Below, one piece after another: positions 60,998 to 64,000 of a stretch of DNA of 64,000 bases. Every line of letters starts with the position of its first letter. Positions within the stretch are counted from its first letter, which is position 1. Origin of the DNA: Oscillospiraceae bacterium (GTDB lineage: Bacteria; Bacillota; Clostridia; Oscillospirales; Acutalibacteraceae); assembly GCA_015066205.1 (NCBI GenBank), contig SVOV01000003.1:48461-112460 (forward strand), written 5' to 3'. The position numbers were made by a program, and so were the translations under genes. The notes beneath the pieces are model-generated. The model was not told the origin of the DNA, did no database searches, and saw only the letters and a list, made by a program, of their open reading frames with translations.

Positions 60998-61036
60998 AAC
61001 GGATCCCCGCCAAGGTAAGCGGGGATCCGTTATTTA
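60998..61036 (+). terminator. Terminator of the PepSY-like gene
   Basis: AACGGATCCCCGC and GCGGGGATCCGTT pair over 13 bp around CAAGGTAA and lead into TATTTATT. Confidence 0.87.
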
Positions 61037-61065
61037 TTGCATATATTTTTTCTCTGTGATATAAT
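61037..61065 (+). promoter_or_regulatory. Promoter of the DUF2750 gene
   Basis: TTGCAT (61037-61042), 17-bp spacer, TATAAT (61060-61065), 33 bp before the start codon. Confidence 0.85.
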
Positions 61066-61098
61066 TAATAACAGTAACCATATCAAAGGAGTAACACT

Positions 61099-61461
61099 AT
61101 GAACGAAAAAGGTCTTTTCGGGCTGGTCAATGCATCACCTGAAAAAAGATATAAAAGCTTTCTTGCGGCAGTTGCTGATTCGGAAGAGGTATGGCTTTTG
61201 TCCTCTGAAGACGGCTTTGCTACATTTGATGCGGACGGCTTTATTCATTTACTGATCTGGCCCCGTAAGGAATTTGCCGAAATGTTCAAGGACAAAAATG
61301 AAGAAGCAACATATATCGAAATACACAAATTTTTGGAGCAATGTGAAAAAACAGAGGATAACATCCGTTTTATGGTCTTCCCCACCGATAAGGATTCTTA
61401 TGTTGCTACAGCTGAAAAGCTTATAAATGATATCAGTGCTTCCCTCGATGAAATAGAATAA
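61099..61461 (+). CDS. DUF2750 domain-containing protein
   Basis: This 120-residue protein fits the DUF2750 pattern: ASPEKRYKSFLAAVADSEEV, then VWLLSSEDGF and a conserved LLIWPRKEFAEMF in which a Trp-Pro turn is followed by an acidic helix. The family is small, cytosolic and of unknown role. AAAGGAG lies seven bases before the ATG. It is followed 90 bp later by another uncharacterised gene in the same direction. Confidence 0.85.
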   Translation: MNEKGLFGLVNASPEKRYKSFLAAVADSEEVWLLSSEDGFATFDADGFIHLLIWPRKEFAEMFKDKNEEATYIEIHKFLEQCEKTEDNIRFMVFPTDKDSYVATAEKLINDISASLDEIE

Positions 61462-61551
61462 AAAGTATTCCGTCAACAAGGGCTTTTCAGTCCGTGACAC
61501 AGACTAAAACAAGCCGTTATACTGCATTTTGATTTTTTCGGAGATTCGGTA

Positions 61552-62205
61552 ATGAAAGTGATAAGCGACATCAGACTATATAAAAGCGAGGATATTGAAA
61601 AGCCCGTTGAATTTAATAACAAGGCTCTTAATATAAAATTACGCAGAGCTGTTATGAAATTAAGAGAGCAGGGCTTTTCATTAGGTGAATTTGACCACTT
61701 ATATATAAATTTAACAACAGCCATCCCCGAGGGCAAGGTACAGCTGAGTGAGAAAACCGACAGCTACCATCCGTGGTTCAGATTCTGCAATACGGGAATC
61801 TGCAAAAGTGATTACAATAACACTGAGGACCACGATTTCATATTGGAGAAAGTAAGTCTTACCCTGTTGAAGCTGTATTCGTCTGAAAAGGATACAGAAA
61901 TCATTGAAAACGCATTTTCTGAAGCGAAAAAGGGATCACGGATGTTAATGCTTTTCAAGGAAAAGAAAGCTGAAAAGGGCATTGCAAAAATCTATCTCAG
62001 TTTATCGGATGACGGGAAATACATACCCCTGCTTACCGTCACAAGAAATGACGGTGAAGAAATATTCAAGGCTGAACTGCCGCAGACCGCGGACCTCAAT
62101 ATCATCGGCGAATTGGCTTTATCCTCAAAAAAGGTAACGGTCAGACCGAGAAAAAATGCATCATCAAAGCATCTTAAACCGATATTTTTTGATATAAAAT
62201 TATAG
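61552..62205 (+). CDS. Uncharacterised soluble protein
   Basis: I do not recognise this 217-residue protein. It starts MKVISDIRLYKSEDIEKPVE, contains FDHLYINLTTAIPEGKVQLS and YHPWFRFCNTGICKSDYNN, and ends in a basic patch (KKVTVRPRKNASSKHLKP). The start has only a weak ribosome binding site (GGAGATTCGGTA). It may be co-transcribed with the DUF2750 gene, as no terminator is visible between them. Confidence 0.75.
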   Translation: MKVISDIRLYKSEDIEKPVEFNNKALNIKLRRAVMKLREQGFSLGEFDHLYINLTTAIPEGKVQLSEKTDSYHPWFRFCNTGICKSDYNNTEDHDFILEKVSLTLLKLYSSEKDTEIIENAFSEAKKGSRMLMLFKEKKAEKGIAKIYLSLSDDGKYIPLLTVTRNDGEEIFKAELPQTADLNIIGELALSSKKVTVRPRKNASSKHLKPIFFDIKL

Positions 62206-62268
62206 TTATCATACTTGTTGATTCCTTTTTTGTTTTCAGCAAACAGCTGTAACTGAAACAAAAAAAAC

Positions 62269-62297
62269 TTGCAATTTAGCGTTTGTTCATATATAAT
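62269..62297 (+). promoter_or_regulatory. Promoter of lysS
   Basis: TTGCAA (62269-62274), 17-bp spacer, TATAAT (62292-62297), 48 bp before the start codon. The leader is too short for a T-box. Confidence 0.85.
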
Positions 62298-62345
62298 AAA
62301 TAACTGAATTATTTTTTGTAAAATTTTCCGAAAGGATGAATAAAG

Positions 62346-63857
62346 ATGTCAGAAGAAAAGAATGTAAATCTTCCCGTGGAAGAAGCTCCCGAGCAGGACA
62401 TTAACGAACTCAAGAAAATAAGACTTGAAAAGCTTGCCGCTTTACAGGAAAGCGGAAAAGATCCTTTTGAAATCACTAAAGCAGGACAGAACATCCGCTC
62501 CAAAGAAATCAACGAGCGCTTTGAAGAGCTTGAAAACAGCGACGTATGCATCTGCGGCAGAATCAAGACCTGGCGTGATATGGGTAAAGCAAACTTTATC
62601 GATGTTTATGACCGTGACGGCAGAATGCAGGTCTATGTAAGAAAAGACGATATCGGTGAAGAGGCCTTCGCTGAATTCAAGAAATGGGATATCGGCGATA
62701 TTGTTGAGGTAAAGGGCTTTGTTTTCAGAACAAGAAGAGGTGAGATTTCCGTTCACTGTAAGGAAATAAGACTTCTCACAAAGTCACTTCTTCCCCTCCC
62801 CGAAAAATATCACGGACTTACAAATGTTGACACCCGTTACCGTCAGCGTTACCTTGACCTCATTGTTAATCCCGAGGTTATGGATACCTTCAAAAAGCGT
62901 TCACAGATAATCAAGGAGATAAGAAATTTCCTTGACGGAAGAGATTTCATTGAGGTTGAAACTCCCATGCTTGTTTCAAATGCAGGCGGTGCAGCTGCCC
63001 GTCCCTTTGAAACTCATTACAATGCTCTTGATGAGGATGTAAAGCTCAGAATTTCACTTGAACTCTATCTTAAAAGACTTATTGTCGGCGGTATGGAAAG
63101 AGTTTATGAGATCGGCAGAGTTTTCCGTAACGAGGGCGTTGACACCCGTCATAATCCCGAATTCACTCTCATGGAGCTCTATCAGGCTTATACCGATTAC
63201 GAGGGTATGATGGAGCTTACTGAAAGTATGTTCCGTTATCTCGCAAATAAAGTCGTAGGCTCTGCTGTTATCAGCTATAACGGCACTGTTATCGATATGG
63301 AAAAGCCCTTTGCAAGAATTACAATGACTGATGCCATCAAGGAATATGCCGGCGTTGATTTCAGCACCGTCGCTACTGATGAAGAGGCTCAGGCTATTGC
63401 CAAAGAGCACCATGTTGAATTTGAAAAGCACCATAAGAAGGGCGACATTATGAACCTTTTCTTCGAGGAATTCTGCGAAGAAAAGATGATTCAGCCCACA
63501 TTCGTATGCGATCATCCCATTGAGGTTTCTCCCCTTACAAAGAAAAAGCCCGGCTCGAACGGTCTTGTTGAAAGATTCGAGCTTTATATCTACGGCAGAG
63601 AAATGTGTAATGCATATTCCGAGCTCAATGATCCCATCGACCAGAGAGAACGCTTTGCAGCACAGGAAGAGCTCTTCGCAAAAGGCGATGAAGAAGCAAA
63701 CCACACCGACGAGGATTTCCTCACAGCTCTCGAATACGGTATGCCTCCCACAGGCGGCATCGGCTACGGAATCGACCGTCTTGTAATGCTCCTCACCGAC
63801 TCCCAAGCCATCCGCGACGTCCTCCTCTTCCCCACAATGAAGAGTGTAGATAAATAA
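62346..63857 (+). CDS. lysS: Lysine--tRNA ligase (class II)
   Basis: The 503-residue enzyme has an N-terminal helix, the anticodon-binding OB fold (VCICGRIKTWRDMGKANFID) and a class II core with motif 1 around FIEVETPMLVSNAGGAAARPF, motif 2 VYEIGRVFRNEGVDTRHNPEF and motif 3 GIGYGIDRLVMLLT. Length and order are standard, so it is a true LysRS and not an EpmA-type EF-P ligase, which lacks the OB fold. AAAGGA lies nine bases upstream. It is monocistronic with its own promoter. Confidence 0.98.
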   Translation: MSEEKNVNLPVEEAPEQDINELKKIRLEKLAALQESGKDPFEITKAGQNIRSKEINERFEELENSDVCICGRIKTWRDMGKANFIDVYDRDGRMQVYVRKDDIGEEAFAEFKKWDIGDIVEVKGFVFRTRRGEISVHCKEIRLLTKSLLPLPEKYHGLTNVDTRYRQRYLDLIVNPEVMDTFKKRSQIIKEIRNFLDGRDFIEVETPMLVSNAGGAAARPFETHYNALDEDVKLRISLELYLKRLIVGGMERVYEIGRVFRNEGVDTRHNPEFTLMELYQAYTDYEGMMELTESMFRYLANKVVGSAVISYNGTVIDMEKPFARITMTDAIKEYAGVDFSTVATDEEAQAIAKEHHVEFEKHHKKGDIMNLFFEEFCEEKMIQPTFVCDHPIEVSPLTKKKPGSNGLVERFELYIYGREMCNAYSELNDPIDQRERFAAQEELFAKGDEEANHTDEDFLTALEYGMPPTGGIGYGIDRLVMLLTDSQAIRDVLLFPTMKSVDK

Positions 63858-64000
63858 AACTCTCAAAAACCCTTATTTTCCGTTTTTTTTGAGGTGTATA
63901 AACTTAAAACCTACTGCTTACTGCAAACTTACTACAATCGATGCAAAAAAATGTGCAGAGATTTCGGTTCTTTAAATTTTGTAGTAAGCATACATCAAAA

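Noticed and set aside
62346-63857. EpmA-type EF-P-lysyl ligase, given efp in the window
   Set aside because: The protein has the full N-terminal OB fold and normal length, so it is an ordinary LysRS; efp lies 62 kb away.
63054-63866. 270-aa minus-strand ORF opposite lysS
   Set aside because: Antisense of a highly conserved synthetase gene; no promoter or binding site and improbable composition.

Overview
The window looks like chromosomal DNA of a low-to-moderate GC, Gram-positive, anaerobic Firmicute, most likely a gut-associated member of the Oscillospiraceae/Ruminococcaceae. Supporting signs are an hrcA-grpE-dnaK-dnaJ operon under a perfect CIRCE element, strong AGGAGG-type ribosome binding sites, a CD1247-type protein next to elongation factor P, a dockerin-bearing secreted protein, an agr-type quorum-sensing locus, an intracellular GH92 mannosidase, and many intrinsic terminators. 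This is inference from gene content; no 16S gene is present.

Layout. 1-1,000: 3' part of efp and a small zinc-ribbon protein. 1,139-4,667 (minus): a PadR-led membrane-protein operon ending in a degenerate M50-like protein. 4,668-6,184: gene-poor DNA with a 90-bp and a 17-bp tandem repeat. 6,185-9,706 (minus): Fe-S aldo/keto reductase, a phosphodiesterase-family enzyme with a methyltransferase, and an orphan 35-residue peptide gene. 9,863-10,735: ABC-type AAA ATPase. 10,771-13,549 (minus): a four-gene operon (two methyltransferases, a P-loop kinase-like protein, a nucleotidyltransferase-fold protein) behind a leader-peptide attenuator. 13,653-18,430 (minus): heat-shock operon. 18,667-22,532 (plus): PASTA pseudokinase, cysE, cysS. 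22,695-30,399: lipoprotein, membrane-fusion-like protein, radical SAM protein, FAD oxidoreductase, and a dockerin protein with about 17 Cys-ribbon repeats. 30,506-33,688 (minus): tadA, sugar epimerase-like protein, four-PPC secreted protein.

33,829-46,850 is the accessory part: an intact tRNA-Arg(CCT) and, 1.7 kb on, a 3' tRNA-Arg remnant flanking a four-helix-bundle gene and an orphan; an XRE regulator; a complete divergent agr locus (response regulator and sensor kinase leftward; AgrD, AgrB and a stand-alone LytTR regulator rightward); and an RHS polymorphic toxin with a candidate immunity gene, bracketed by copies of a roughly 105-bp REP/MITE-like element.

46,977-64,000: an ECF sigma factor overlapping a membrane-anchored anti-sigma-like/serpin fusion, a TetR regulator, a 1,300-residue surface protein, a sugar nucleotidyltransferase with a galacturonokinase-like GHMP kinase opposite a GH92 alpha-mannosidase, several uncharacterised proteins, and lysS.

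The observations most worth following are: the AgrD precursor without cysteine, whose predicted signal is a Ser-lactone ring SGFAY; the leader-peptide/terminator/antiterminator arrangement before the methyltransferase operon; the sigma factor paired with an anti-sigma/serpin fusion; and the PASTA protein with a fully degenerate kinase domain. All functional assignments are from reading motifs and context; no database search was run.
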